Below are positions 24,234 through 31,081 of a DNA stretch of 64,000 nt, piece after piece; positions within the stretch are counted from its first letter, which is position 1, and each line of letters starts with the position of its first letter. The stretch is from Bog-756 sp963806455 (lineage in GTDB: Bacteria; Actinomycetota; Acidimicrobiia; Acidimicrobiales; RAAP-2). The position numbers were made by a program, and so were the translations under genes. The notes beneath the pieces are model-generated. The model saw only the letters and a program-made list of their open reading frames with translations. It searched no databases and was not told where the DNA came from. The stretch is from contig CAWDXZ010000002.1 in the NCBI GenBank assembly GCA_963806455.1, positions 248,001 to 312,000 of the forward strand, read 5' to 3'.

Positions 24234-25393
24234 GCCTCCTCCGACCCTCCGCCGGGCGCCGCCGTGGGCTCCACCCGGCGGCGTGGTGGCTGTGGGCCGG
24301 GTGTCTGGCCGGCGCGGCCAGCCGCACGACGAACCCGCTGCTGCTGTGCCTGCTGGCCGCCGTGGTGGCGTTCGTGGTCTCGGTGTGCCGGACCTCGGCG
24401 CCGTGGTCGCGGTCCCTGGTCGTCTTCTTCCGACTCGGCCTGGTGGTGATCGCCGTGCGGGTGGTGATCCAGGTCGTCTTCGGTGACCGCGTTCCCGGCC
24501 ATGTGCTCTTCTCGCTCCCGGAGGTTCCTCTGCCCAGTTGGGCCGCGGGCGTGAGCATCGGCGGCCCGGTGACCGCCGAGGGAGTGGTCCAGGCCGCGGT
24601 CGACGGGCTCCGGCTGGCCGTCGTCCTGATCTGCTTCGGGGCGGCCAACTCGCTGGCCAGTCCCTACCGCCTGCTGCGGTGCCTGCCGTCGGTCCTGTAC
24701 GAGGCCGGGGTGGCGGTCACCGTCTCGCTGGCCTTCGCTCCCGAGGTGGTCATGGCCATAGGCGCGGTCCGTGATGCCCGCCGGTTGCGGGGACGACCGA
24801 CCCGGGGCGTGACCGGGCTGCGGGGGATGGCCATCCCCGTGCTCGAGATCGCCCTCGACCGCTCGTTGCAATTGGCCTCGTCGATGGACGCCCGCGGCTA
24901 CGGGCGCCGGGTGGCCCAGAGCTCACGGACCCGGTGGCTGGCCGGAGGAGCGACCGCCGTCGGGTTGCTGCTCATCGTGGCCGGTGTCTACGGAGCGCTC
25001 GACGCAGGTTCGCTCCCGGCGGGCGGGTTGCCGTTCATCGCCGCCGGAGCCGGGCTGGTGGGGGTGGGGCTGGTGTCGAGCGGACGGCGCAGCAACCGGA
25101 CGCGGTACCGCCCGGACCGGTGGGCGGCCGCCGAGTGGACGGTGTCGGGTTCCGGCGCCGTGACCCTGGCGAGCCTGATCCTGGCCGCCGCGCTGGGCAC
25201 CGCGGGCCTCAAGCTGCAGGTCTATCCGCTGCACCTGCCGGACCTCCCGCCGGTCCCGACGGTCGGGATCCTGGTCGCCCTGGTGCCGGCGCTGGCCGCG
25301 CCGGTCGAGCGGCGGCCCGCCACGCCGCAGCTGCCGGGAGGGGCCACCGCGTCGGGCCGCGAGGCGGAACCGGCCGGGGAGCCTGTGGGGTGA
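24230..25393 (+). CDS. ecfT: ECF transporter transmembrane T component (EcfT/CbiQ family)
   Basis: 387 aa from ATG 24230 (ATGA overlap). Hydrophobic helices at the N-terminus (PLLLCLLAAVVAFVVSVC) and the coupling-helix motif SMDARGYGRR, the signature Ala-Arg-Gly of EcfT, are present. A C-terminal extension with further helices makes it longer than the usual ~260 aa. EcfT connects the ATPase pair to the substrate-binding S component. The gene lies between the surface proteins and the fused ATPase in one overlapping operon. Confidence 0.85.
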   Translation: MSLLRPSAGRRRGLHPAAWWLWAGCLAGAASRTTNPLLLCLLAAVVAFVVSVCRTSAPWSRSLVVFFRLGLVVIAVRVVIQVVFGDRVPGHVLFSLPEVPLPSWAAGVSIGGPVTAEGVVQAAVDGLRLAVVLICFGAANSLASPYRLLRCLPSVLYEAGVAVTVSLAFAPEVVMAIGAVRDARRLRGRPTRGVTGLRGMAIPVLEIALDRSLQLASSMDARGYGRRVAQSSRTRWLAGGATAVGLLLIVAGVYGALDAGSLPAGGLPFIAAGAGLVGVGLVSSGRRSNRTRYRPDRWAAAEWTVSGSGAVTLASLILAAALGTAGLKLQVYPLHLPDLPPVPTVGILVALVPALAAPVERRPATPQLPGGATASGREAEPAGEPVG

Positions 25394-27009
25394 TCCGATT
25401 CTCCCGCTTCTCCTTCTCGTACTCGGCGGCCCCGGAGCCCACCTTGGCCGAGGTCGACCTGTGCATCGACGAAGGAGAACTGTGCCTGGTGATCGGCCGG
25501 ACCGGCTCGGGCAAGACGACGCTGCTCCGCGCCGTCAACGGGCTCGTCCCGCATTTCACGGGCGGTCGGGCCTCGGGCGACGTCGAGGTGGCCGGACGCT
25601 CGACCCGCCGGTTCCCGCCGCGCGAGCTGGCCGACCTGGTCGGGACGGTGGGCCAGGATCCGGCGGCCAGCTTCGTGACGGACACCGTCGAAGACGAGCT
25701 GGCGTACACCATGGAGAACCTCGGCATCGCCCCGAGCGCGATGCGTCGCCGGGTGGAGGACACGCTCGACCTCCTCGGCCTGCACGACCTGCGAGACCGG
25801 CCGTTGTCGGCGCTCTCGGGAGGCCAGCAGCAGCGGGTGGCCATCGGCGCCGTGCTCTGTGCGTCGCCACGCGTGCTGGTCCTCGACGAGCCGACGTCGG
25901 CGCTCGATCCGGCCGCGGCGGAAGAGGTTCTCGCCTCGTTGACCCGGCTGGTCCACGACCTCGGCATGACCGTCGTCGTCGCCGAGCACCGCCTCGAGCG
26001 GGTCGTCCCCTTCGCCGACCGGGTGGTGCTGGTGCCCGGCGGTGGCGCCCGGCTGGTGGTGGGGCCGACCGCCGAGGTGATGGCGACGGCTCCCGTGGCG
26101 CCTCCCATCGTCGAGCTCGCCCGGGTGGCGGGGTGGACCCCGCCACCGTTGTCGGTGCGCGACGCCCGCCGGCTGGCCGAGCCCCTCCGCCGACGATTGC
26201 GGACCGCCCCGTCGCCTGACGACGGTGCGCTGGCCGATCACGACCCGGTGGCCCGGGTCGAGAACCTGACCGTGGTCTACGGGGATGTCACGGCGCTGGC
26301 CGGCGTGACCGCGGTCGTGGGGGCGGGTGAGATCGTGGCCGTCATGGGACGGAACGGTTCCGGCAAGTCGACGCTGCTGGGCCAGCTGGCCGGCCTGCGT
26401 CGGCCCACCGGCGGGCGGGTGGAGGTGATGGGCCAACGCCCGACGACACTCCCGCCGGGGCGGCTGATCCGACTGGTCGGCTTGGTCCCCCAGGACGCGG
26501 GCGTCCTCCTGTACGGGGAATCGGTGGCCGACGAATGCGCCACCGCCGACCGGGAGACGGGTCTCCCCCACGGCACGACGGCCTCGACGTTGGCGGGCAT
26601 CCTGGAGGGCCTGGACGGCGACCGGCACCCCCGGGACCTGTCCGAGGGTCAGCGATTGGCCCTGTCACTGGCCGTCGTCCTGGCTCCGACGCCGCCGTTG
26701 GTGCTGTTGGACGAGCCGACCCGGGGACTCGACTACCCGAGCAAGGACCGGCTGGTGTCGGTGGTCCGCCGGCTGGCATCCGAAGGCGCCTGCGTGATCG
26801 TGGCCACCCATGACGTGGAGCTCGTGGCCAAGGTGGCCAGTCGGGCCGTGGTTCTGGCCGAGGGGGAGATCGTGGCCGACGGACCGGCCAGGGACGTGGT
26901 GTGCCACTCGCCCGTGTTCTCCCCTCAGGTGGCGAAGATCCTGGCGCCGGAGGCCTGGCTGACGGTGGACGAAGTGGTCAAGGCCCTGTCCCGGGCGGAC
27001 CGTGGGTAG
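25390..27009 (+). CDS. ecfA: ECF transporter fused double ATPase (EcfA-EcfA')
   Basis: 539 aa from GTG 25390 overlapping the EcfT stop. The first cassette has GRTGSGKTT, LSGGQQQRVAIGA and VLVLDEPTSALDP. The second has GRNGSGKSTL, a degenerate signature LSEGQRLALSLA and LVLLDEPTRGLD. A fused pair of this type powers group II-like ECF importers and replaces separate EcfA1/EcfA2. It is the energising subunit for the S component encoded next. Confidence 0.92.
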   Translation: MIRFSRFSFSYSAAPEPTLAEVDLCIDEGELCLVIGRTGSGKTTLLRAVNGLVPHFTGGRASGDVEVAGRSTRRFPPRELADLVGTVGQDPAASFVTDTVEDELAYTMENLGIAPSAMRRRVEDTLDLLGLHDLRDRPLSALSGGQQQRVAIGAVLCASPRVLVLDEPTSALDPAAAEEVLASLTRLVHDLGMTVVVAEHRLERVVPFADRVVLVPGGGARLVVGPTAEVMATAPVAPPIVELARVAGWTPPPLSVRDARRLAEPLRRRLRTAPSPDDGALADHDPVARVENLTVVYGDVTALAGVTAVVGAGEIVAVMGRNGSGKSTLLGQLAGLRRPTGGRVEVMGQRPTTLPPGRLIRLVGLVPQDAGVLLYGESVADECATADRETGLPHGTTASTLAGILEGLDGDRHPRDLSEGQRLALSLAVVLAPTPPLVLLDEPTRGLDYPSKDRLVSVVRRLASEGACVIVATHDVELVAKVASRAVVLAEGEIVADGPARDVVCHSPVFSPQVAKILAPEAWLTVDEVVKALSRADRG

Positions 27010-28069
27010 GTCGAGCCGGCGTCCCGGCGCCATCCGGTTCCGCCGGCGCGCCTCGGTGCTGGTGGCCCTGACCTCGGCCGTCGGAATCGTCGGGTTCTGC
27101 TGGCCGCTGCTGATCCAGAGCCGTTCGAGCGCCAACCTGGCCCATTCGTCCGACGCCCCATGGTTGTTCGTGGCCGTCCTGCCCCTCCTGCTCGCCGTGG
27201 TGCTCGGCGAGCTGGCGGACGGCTCGTTCGATGCCAAGGCCGTCGCCCTGCTCGGCATCCTGGCCGCTTGCGGTGCCGCACTCCGGATCCCGAGCCCGGG
27301 CATCGCCGGGTTCGAGCCGGTCTTCTTCCTGCTCATCCCGGCCGGCCGCGTCCTGGGTCGCGGCTTCGGCTTCGTGCTGGGGGCCATCACCATCGTGGCT
27401 TCGGCCCTGATCACCGGGGGCATCGGCCCCTGGCTGCCCTTCCAGATGTTCGGCGCCGCCTGGATGGGCTTCGGGGCGGGCTGCCTCCCGCCGGCCAAGG
27501 GACGCGCCGAGCTGGCCATGCTGTCGGGCTACGCCGCCATCTCGGCCGTCGCCTACGGAACGCTCCTCAACCTGTGGTTCTGGCCATTCGGAGCCGGCAC
27601 GACGTCCTCCTTCTCCTACCTCCCGGGTGCCGGCGGGTGGCACAACCTGCACAGCTTCGTCTTCTTCGACCTCACCACCTCACTGGGGTTCGACCTCTCC
27701 CGGGCCGCCACCAATGCGGTGCTCATCCTGTTGCTCGGGCGCCCGGTCCTGGCTGCCCTGCGACGCGCCTCCCGTCGCGCCGCCTTCGACGCCCTGGTCG
27801 TCTACGACCGGGACGAGGACCGACCGGTCGGGGCGGGCTCACTCGACACGGATCACTCCGTCGAGGTCCACGGCCTCGAGAACGCGCCGCACCGCCGGTC
27901 GGGGCGATCGGAGCGTGATGCCACCGCCGCCACGTCGGGCCCGATTGGCTGCGCTGACCAGGGCACCGATGCCGGTGGCATCGATGAACTCGACCTTCGT
28001 CATGTCCAGCGTGAGCTGGCTGGCCCCGTGGTCGAGGGCATCGAACAGCGCCCGCCGGAGCTCGGGTGA
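27002..28069 (+). CDS. ECF transporter substrate-specificity (S) component, probably for cobalamin
   Basis: 355 aa from GTG 27002, overlapping the ATPase gene by 8 bp. Six hydrophobic helices are seen (SVLVALTSAVGIVGFCWPLL, WLFVAVLPLLLAVVLGEL, VLGAITIVASALITGGIG, LAMLSGYAAISAVAYGTLL and others) plus GIAGFEPVFFLLIPAGRVLG, as in S components of the CbrT group. B12 specificity is inferred from the riboswitch and operon, not from residues. The membrane part ends at about residue 265. The last ~80 residues are antisense to the STAS gene and look non-native, as if the original stop has been lost. Confidence 0.78.
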   Translation: MGRSSRRPGAIRFRRRASVLVALTSAVGIVGFCWPLLIQSRSSANLAHSSDAPWLFVAVLPLLLAVVLGELADGSFDAKAVALLGILAACGAALRIPSPGIAGFEPVFFLLIPAGRVLGRGFGFVLGAITIVASALITGGIGPWLPFQMFGAAWMGFGAGCLPPAKGRAELAMLSGYAAISAVAYGTLLNLWFWPFGAGTTSSFSYLPGAGGWHNLHSFVFFDLTTSLGFDLSRAATNAVLILLLGRPVLAALRRASRRAAFDALVVYDRDEDRPVGAGSLDTDHSVEVHGLENAPHRRSGRSERDATAATSGPIGCADQGTDAGGIDELDLRHVQRELAGPVVEGIEQRPPELG

Positions 28070-28177
28070 GGTGGCCAGATCCAATTCGCCGGCGATGGAC
28101 AACTCGCCGGCCCGGCGGCCGGGGGCGCGGCCTGACCTGCCATTCTCATGGATCTCGAACTGGCCGTACTCGGTCAC
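27839..28177 (-). CDS. STAS-domain anti-sigma factor antagonist lacking the phosphorylatable serine
   Basis: 112 aa from GTG 28177; a TTG at 28228 is an alternative. The fold is plain in GELSIAGELDLATSPEL and LTLDMTKVEFIDATGIGAL. In RsbV/SpoIIAA the residue after the Asp of this motif is the Ser phosphorylated by the kinase, but here it is Ala67 (IDATGIG), with Thr68 following. It may therefore be a constitutively active antagonist or respond differently. It overlaps the C-terminal codons of the S component on the opposite strand. Confidence 0.82.
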   Translation of the reverse strand: MTEYGQFEIHENGRSGRAPGRRAGELSIAGELDLATSPELRRALFDALDHGASQLTLDMTKVEFIDATGIGALVSAANRARRGGGGITLRSPRPAVRRVLEAVDLDGVIRVE

Positions 28178-28277
28178 TGCGCCTACCCCACATGTTCTCA
28201 CGGCCCACACGTGGTCAGAATGTTCCAAGCCGCAGCACAGATTTTATCCTCCGGCCGCGCCCCTGCGTCTACACCCG

Positions 28278-28302
28278 GTTTGACCAGTTCCGCCCGGGGT
28301 AG
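28278..28302 (+). promoter_or_regulatory. SigB/SigF-type promoter
   Basis: GTTT (28278-28281), 15-base spacer, GGGTAG (28297-28302). This matches the GTTT-N15/17-GGGTA form known for SigF of mycobacteria and SigB of related bacteria. It precedes the small ETFPASDP protein gene, and a sigma factor of this class is encoded at 34.4 kb. Confidence 0.65.
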
Positions 28303-28370
28303 TTCGATGGATCCCGTCCATGACGCCACACTGGTCCGAGCCCGGCCCGGGACGGACCATGGAGGACGGC

Positions 28371-28415
28371 AGGAAGAGACAGGGCAGGGAGAGACAGGGC
28401 AGGAAGAGACAGGGC
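28371..28415 (+). repeat. Three tandem 15-bp repeats directly before a start codon
   Basis: AGGAAGAGACAGGGC, AGGGAGAGACAGGGC, AGGAAGAGACAGGGC, then ATG 28416. Each unit begins with a purine-rich, ribosome-site-like AGGAAG or AGGGAG. If translated from an upstream ATG they encode RKRQG-type pentads in frame. Confidence 0.85.
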
Positions 28416-28631
28416 ATGCGCGAACCGCCCACCGAGACGACCGACCGGCTCCTGGACGAAGCCCTGGAGGAGACGTTCCCGGCCAGTGACCCCCTGTCGT
28501 TCTGGTCGGGGAGAGACCCGGCCGGCAGGATGGCGGAGGTGCCCGAGGCCGTGCCCGAGGCGGACGACCCCCGTACGGTGCGCGCCTGGGAGGAGTCCGA
28601 GGCCATGGAGGGCCCTGCGCCCACCGGCTAG
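28416..28631 (+). CDS. Small acidic stress-type protein with ETFPASDP motif
   Basis: 71 aa from ATG 28416, chosen because AGGAAG lies nine bases upstream; in-frame ATGs at 28320 and 28359 would add a basic leader. LLDEALEETFPASDPLSFW is a motif I recognise from many small proteins of unknown function, often with stress-gene neighbours. The C-terminal part is acidic and disordered-looking. It is preceded by a SigF-type promoter, so general-stress expression is likely. Its stop overlaps that of the convergent HATPase gene. Confidence 0.65.
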   Translation: MREPPTETTDRLLDEALEETFPASDPLSFWSGRDPAGRMAEVPEAVPEADDPRTVRAWEESEAMEGPAPTG

Positions 28632-29038
28632 GGCACGAGCCCGTCGGGCCCCACCCGGAACCACACCCGCTTGCCGTCGGGGAGGCCATCGATGCCCCAG
28701 TCGTCCGAGAGGGCGTCGACGATGGCGAGGCCCCGCCCGCTCTCGGCGACGGGGGCGGCCGCCCGGAGGACGGGCACGCCCGGTCCGGTGTCGGTGACCG
28801 CCACCGTCACCCCCCGGGTATCCCGGTGGATGGCGAGCAGGATCGGCGGCCGACCGTGGGTGACGGCGTTGGCCACCAGCTCATCGGTCAGGATCGCCGT
28901 CGTCTGGACGCGGTCGTCATCCGAGTCCCCCAACACCCGGTGCACCAGGTCGCGACCTTGTTTGACCGATCGGGCCGTCGGCTCCAGTGTGAGTTCCCAA
29001 CTGACCATCTGACCCCATCTGTCGGTGCCGCGGGCCAT
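28628..29038 (-). CDS. HATPase-type anti-sigma regulatory kinase (RsbW/SpoIIAB-like)
   Basis: 136 aa from ATG 29038 (ATG 29008 is also possible). The N box TDELVANAVTHG, G1 box VTDTGPGVPV and G2 box GRGLAIVDALS define the GHKL ATPase fold of single-domain anti-sigma kinases. Such proteins bind a SigB/SigF-type factor or phosphorylate an antagonist. A STAS protein is encoded 0.5 kb away on the same strand, so these may form a partner switch additional to RsbV-RsbW at 33.7 kb. Confidence 0.85.
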   Translation of the reverse strand: MARGTDRWGQMVSWELTLEPTARSVKQGRDLVHRVLGDSDDDRVQTTAILTDELVANAVTHGRPPILLAIHRDTRGVTVAVTDTGPGVPVLRAAAPVAESGRGLAIVDALSDDWGIDGLPDGKRVWFRVGPDGLVP

Positions 29039-29180
29039 ACCCGCGCCGGGAGGGCCGCGCTGTCCCCGTGAGGCGGGAGCCCAGTGCCGCCGGGCTCATC
29101 GGCGGCCCGGCACGACCCGTCTCCCGTACGGCACACAGGACTAGGTACCCGGACCTCCAGGATCTAATCCGGCCACCGGA

Positions 29181-29230
29181 GGACGCGACGGTCCATCATG
29201 GGGACGCGACAGTCCATCATGGGACGCGAC
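29181..29230 (+). repeat. Short direct repeats GGACGCGAC(G/A)GTCCATCATG
   Basis: Two 20-base copies at 29181-29200 and 29202-29221, differing at one base, followed by a third partial copy (GGACGCGAC at 29222-29230). They lie in the gap between the HATPase gene and the AlkB-like gene. No function is evident. Confidence 0.8.
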
Positions 29231-29258
29231 GGGGCCGAGCGGGAAGGGTGCGAACACC

Positions 29259-29296
29259 TGTGAGTCTAGACGAACACATGTTCGTCTAGACTCACA
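29259..29296. promoter_or_regulatory. 38-bp palindrome with a central LexA (SOS) box upstream of the AlkB-like gene
   Basis: Arms 29259-29275 and 29280-29296 are perfect 17-bp complements around the loop ACAT. The centre, 29271-29284, is CGAACACATGTTCG, an exact CGAAC-N4-GTTCG box as bound by LexA in actinobacteria and Bacillus. The right edge is five bases from ATG 29302, and TAGACT at 29287-29292 could be the -10 of a leaderless transcript, so bound LexA would block the promoter. The palindrome beyond the box core suggests either very tight binding or an RNA hairpin. Confidence 0.8.
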
Positions 29297-29301
29297 CCGC
29301 C

Positions 29302-29919
29302 ATGGTCGCCCGGCAGCCCACTCTCTTCGACGACGGCGCCGCCGGTCTGCGCCCCCTCGACGGCGACGTGGAACGGGCCGACCTCGGCCGCGGGGCGTGG
29401 GTGGAGCTGCGGCGGGAGTGGGTCACCCACCCGGCCGTGCTGTTCGACCGGCTGTTCGGGTCGGTCCCCTGGCGGACCGAGCAGCGGGTGATGTACGGCA
29501 GGGTGGTCGACGTGCCGCGCCTGGTGTGCTCGTTCGGTAAAGGGGCGGCCCTGCCCGATCCGCTGTTGGACGAGGCCGTCACGATGCTCAACGGACGCTA
29601 CGGCGAGGACGATCCCTTCACGACGGTGGGGTGTTGCCTGTACCGGGCGGGCGGCGACAGCGTGGCCTGGCACGGTGACCGCATCGGTCGGGGTGCGACC
29701 CACGACACGGTCGTGGCCCTCGTCTCGCTGGGTGGTCCCCGGCGGTTCCTGCTCCGCCCGAGGCAGGGTGGATCCGCCGTCCGCTACACCCTCGGCAGCG
29801 GAGACCTGCTCGTGATGGGGGGGAGCTGCCAGCGCACCTGGGAGCACGCCGTGCCGAAGACCTCGAGGAGAGTCGAAGCGCGGATCAGCGTGCAGTTCCG
29901 GGCCGCCGGCGTCGGCTGA
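29302..29919 (+). CDS. AlkB-like Fe(II)/2-oxoglutarate dioxygenase (DNA alkylation repair)
   Basis: 205 aa from ATG 29302. The first iron ligands are in VAWHGDRIG (HxD), the distal His in RTWEHAVPK, and the oxoglutarate-binding Arg in RRVEARISVQFR, all in AlkB order; LYRAGGDSVAWH also fits. Enzymes of this group remove methyl groups from 1-methyladenine and 3-methylcytosine. The adjacent SOS box makes DNA-damage induction likely. Monocistronic. Confidence 0.9.
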   Translation: MVARQPTLFDDGAAGLRPLDGDVERADLGRGAWVELRREWVTHPAVLFDRLFGSVPWRTEQRVMYGRVVDVPRLVCSFGKGAALPDPLLDEAVTMLNGRYGEDDPFTTVGCCLYRAGGDSVAWHGDRIGRGATHDTVVALVSLGGPRRFLLRPRQGGSAVRYTLGSGDLLVMGGSCQRTWEHAVPKTSRRVEARISVQFRAAGVG

Positions 29920-29951
29920 GGGAGCCGACGTCAGGACGGCCGCAGTCGGGC

Positions 29952-29976
29952 GTTTGGGAGCAGTGGCGGCGGGTAT
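29952..29976 (+). promoter_or_regulatory. SigB/SigF-type promoter for the hemerythrin gene
   Basis: GTTT (29952-29955), 15-base spacer, GGGTAT (29971-29976): an exact match to the SigF consensus. The GTG start is at 29986, so transcription would begin at or next to it, giving a leaderless message. Confidence 0.75.
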
Positions 29977-29985
29977 CGATGCCGC

Positions 29986-30555
29986 GTGGGCGAGGAACGC
30001 GCCGAGCGGGAGGAGGTCATCCGTCTGCTCGAGCGCGACCACCAGGACGTCCGTCGGTTGTTCGGGATGTTCGACGGCCGGGCGCCCGACATCGCCGCCG
30101 AGCTGTTCTGGATACTGGCCGACGACCTCATCCGCCACGAAGTGGCCGAAGAGGTCGTCGTCTATCCGCATCTCCGCCAGGGGCCGGCCCCTGCTGACCG
30201 GGGCCTCGCCGAGCAGATGGCGATCGAGCAGCAGCTGACCCGGATGGAGACCTTGTCGACGGGCAGCCCCGAGTTCGCCGATGAGTTCGCCGCCCTGCGC
30301 CGTCGGGTCGGCGAGCACATCGGGCACGAGGAGGGAGAGCTGCTGCCCAACCTGGCCCGGACGCTGTCCGTCGAGCGACGCCGCCAGCTCGGCCGTCGGT
30401 ACGTCGAGGTCAAAGGGACCGCTCCAAACCACCGCTACCCGGGCGCAACGGGCGGCACCATCGTGGGCCGGGTCGCCGCACTGTCCGACTGGATCCGTGA
30501 TTCGGCCAGCCGGGACCTGTGGCGGGCCAGCCGGGACCTGTGGCGGGCCAGCTGA
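29986..30555 (+). CDS. Hemerythrin HHE-domain protein
   Basis: 189 aa from GTG 29986. The diiron histidines and acids are in ERDHQDVRRLF, IRHEVAEEVVVYPHL and EHIGHEEGELLPNL, the layout of hemerythrin-like four-helix bundles that bind oxygen or iron, or sense redox stress. The C-terminus ends with a duplicated SRDLWRA from a 21-bp direct repeat in the DNA. The SigF-type promoter places it in the general stress response, next to an iron-storage gene. Confidence 0.87.
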   Translation: MGEERAEREEVIRLLERDHQDVRRLFGMFDGRAPDIAAELFWILADDLIRHEVAEEVVVYPHLRQGPAPADRGLAEQMAIEQQLTRMETLSTGSPEFADEFAALRRRVGEHIGHEEGELLPNLARTLSVERRRQLGRRYVEVKGTAPNHRYPGATGGTIVGRVAALSDWIRDSASRDLWRASRDLWRAS

Positions 30556-30715
30556 GGCCGGGGCGGGTGGGCGCCCGCACCCCTCGATCCGGCCGGTAGT
30601 GGCACCGGGCCGGCCGGTCCCGGCATCTCCCGCGGCTGGGGAGTGACGTTGGCTACGCTTCCGAGCCGGGACCCAGGCCCGGGTGAGCCAGGGAGCATGT
30701 CCAGGAGGTTCTTCA

Positions 30716-31081
30716 GTGGCCCAAAGCGCCGGATTGCACGAGCCCGAGGACAGCCTGTCGCCGGAGACGGTCGACCGGCACCGGGCCATCACCTCGGTCC
30801 AAGAGGAGCTCGAGGCCATCGACTGGTACGACCAGCGGGTCGATGCAACGTCCGACACCGAGCTGGCGGGCATCCTGGCCCACAATCGAGACGAGGAGAA
30901 GGAGCACGCGGCGATGACCCTCGAGTGGCTCCGACGCCGGGATCCCGTCCTCGACCGCCACCTGCGGACCTATCTTTTCACCACCGAGCCCGTGCTCGGC
31001 CTCGAGGATCGGGCGCCCGGCCCGGCGACCGGCCACGGGGAGGGATCGCTCGGCATCGGCCACCTGGAACCCGACGGTTAG
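30716..31081 (+). CDS. Encapsulated ferritin-like protein (EncFtn) with encapsulin cargo tail
   Basis: 121 aa from GTG 30716, with AGGAGG at 30703-30708. HRAITSVQEELEAIDWYDQR and LAHNRDEEKEHAAMTLEWL give the two-helix half-bundle of EncFtn; Glu31, Glu61 and His64 match the ferroxidase ligands. The C-terminus GEGSLGIGHL (about 108-117) is the encapsulin-targeting peptide. EncFtn oxidises iron and needs an encapsulin shell to store it, but no shell gene lies in the window. A hemerythrin gene is directly upstream. Its stop overlaps that of the convergent ligase gene. Confidence 0.88.
   Translation: MAQSAGLHEPEDSLSPETVDRHRAITSVQEELEAIDWYDQRVDATSDTELAGILAHNRDEEKEHAAMTLEWLRRRDPVLDRHLRTYLFTTEPVLGLEDRAPGPATGHGEGSLGIGHLEPDG

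Noticed and set aside
28183..28208. GTGG-N16-GGGTAG upstream of the STAS gene on the minus strand
   Set aside because: Only half of the -35 matches; kept out of the promoter list.
29037..29042. GGGTAT on the minus strand overlapping the HATPase start
   Set aside because: No GTTT-like -35 at 14-18 bases, so it was not counted as a SigF promoter.
29259..29296. Palindrome considered as a transposon end or attachment site
   Set aside because: No transposase, integrase or target duplication nearby; the centre is an exact LexA box at a promoter.
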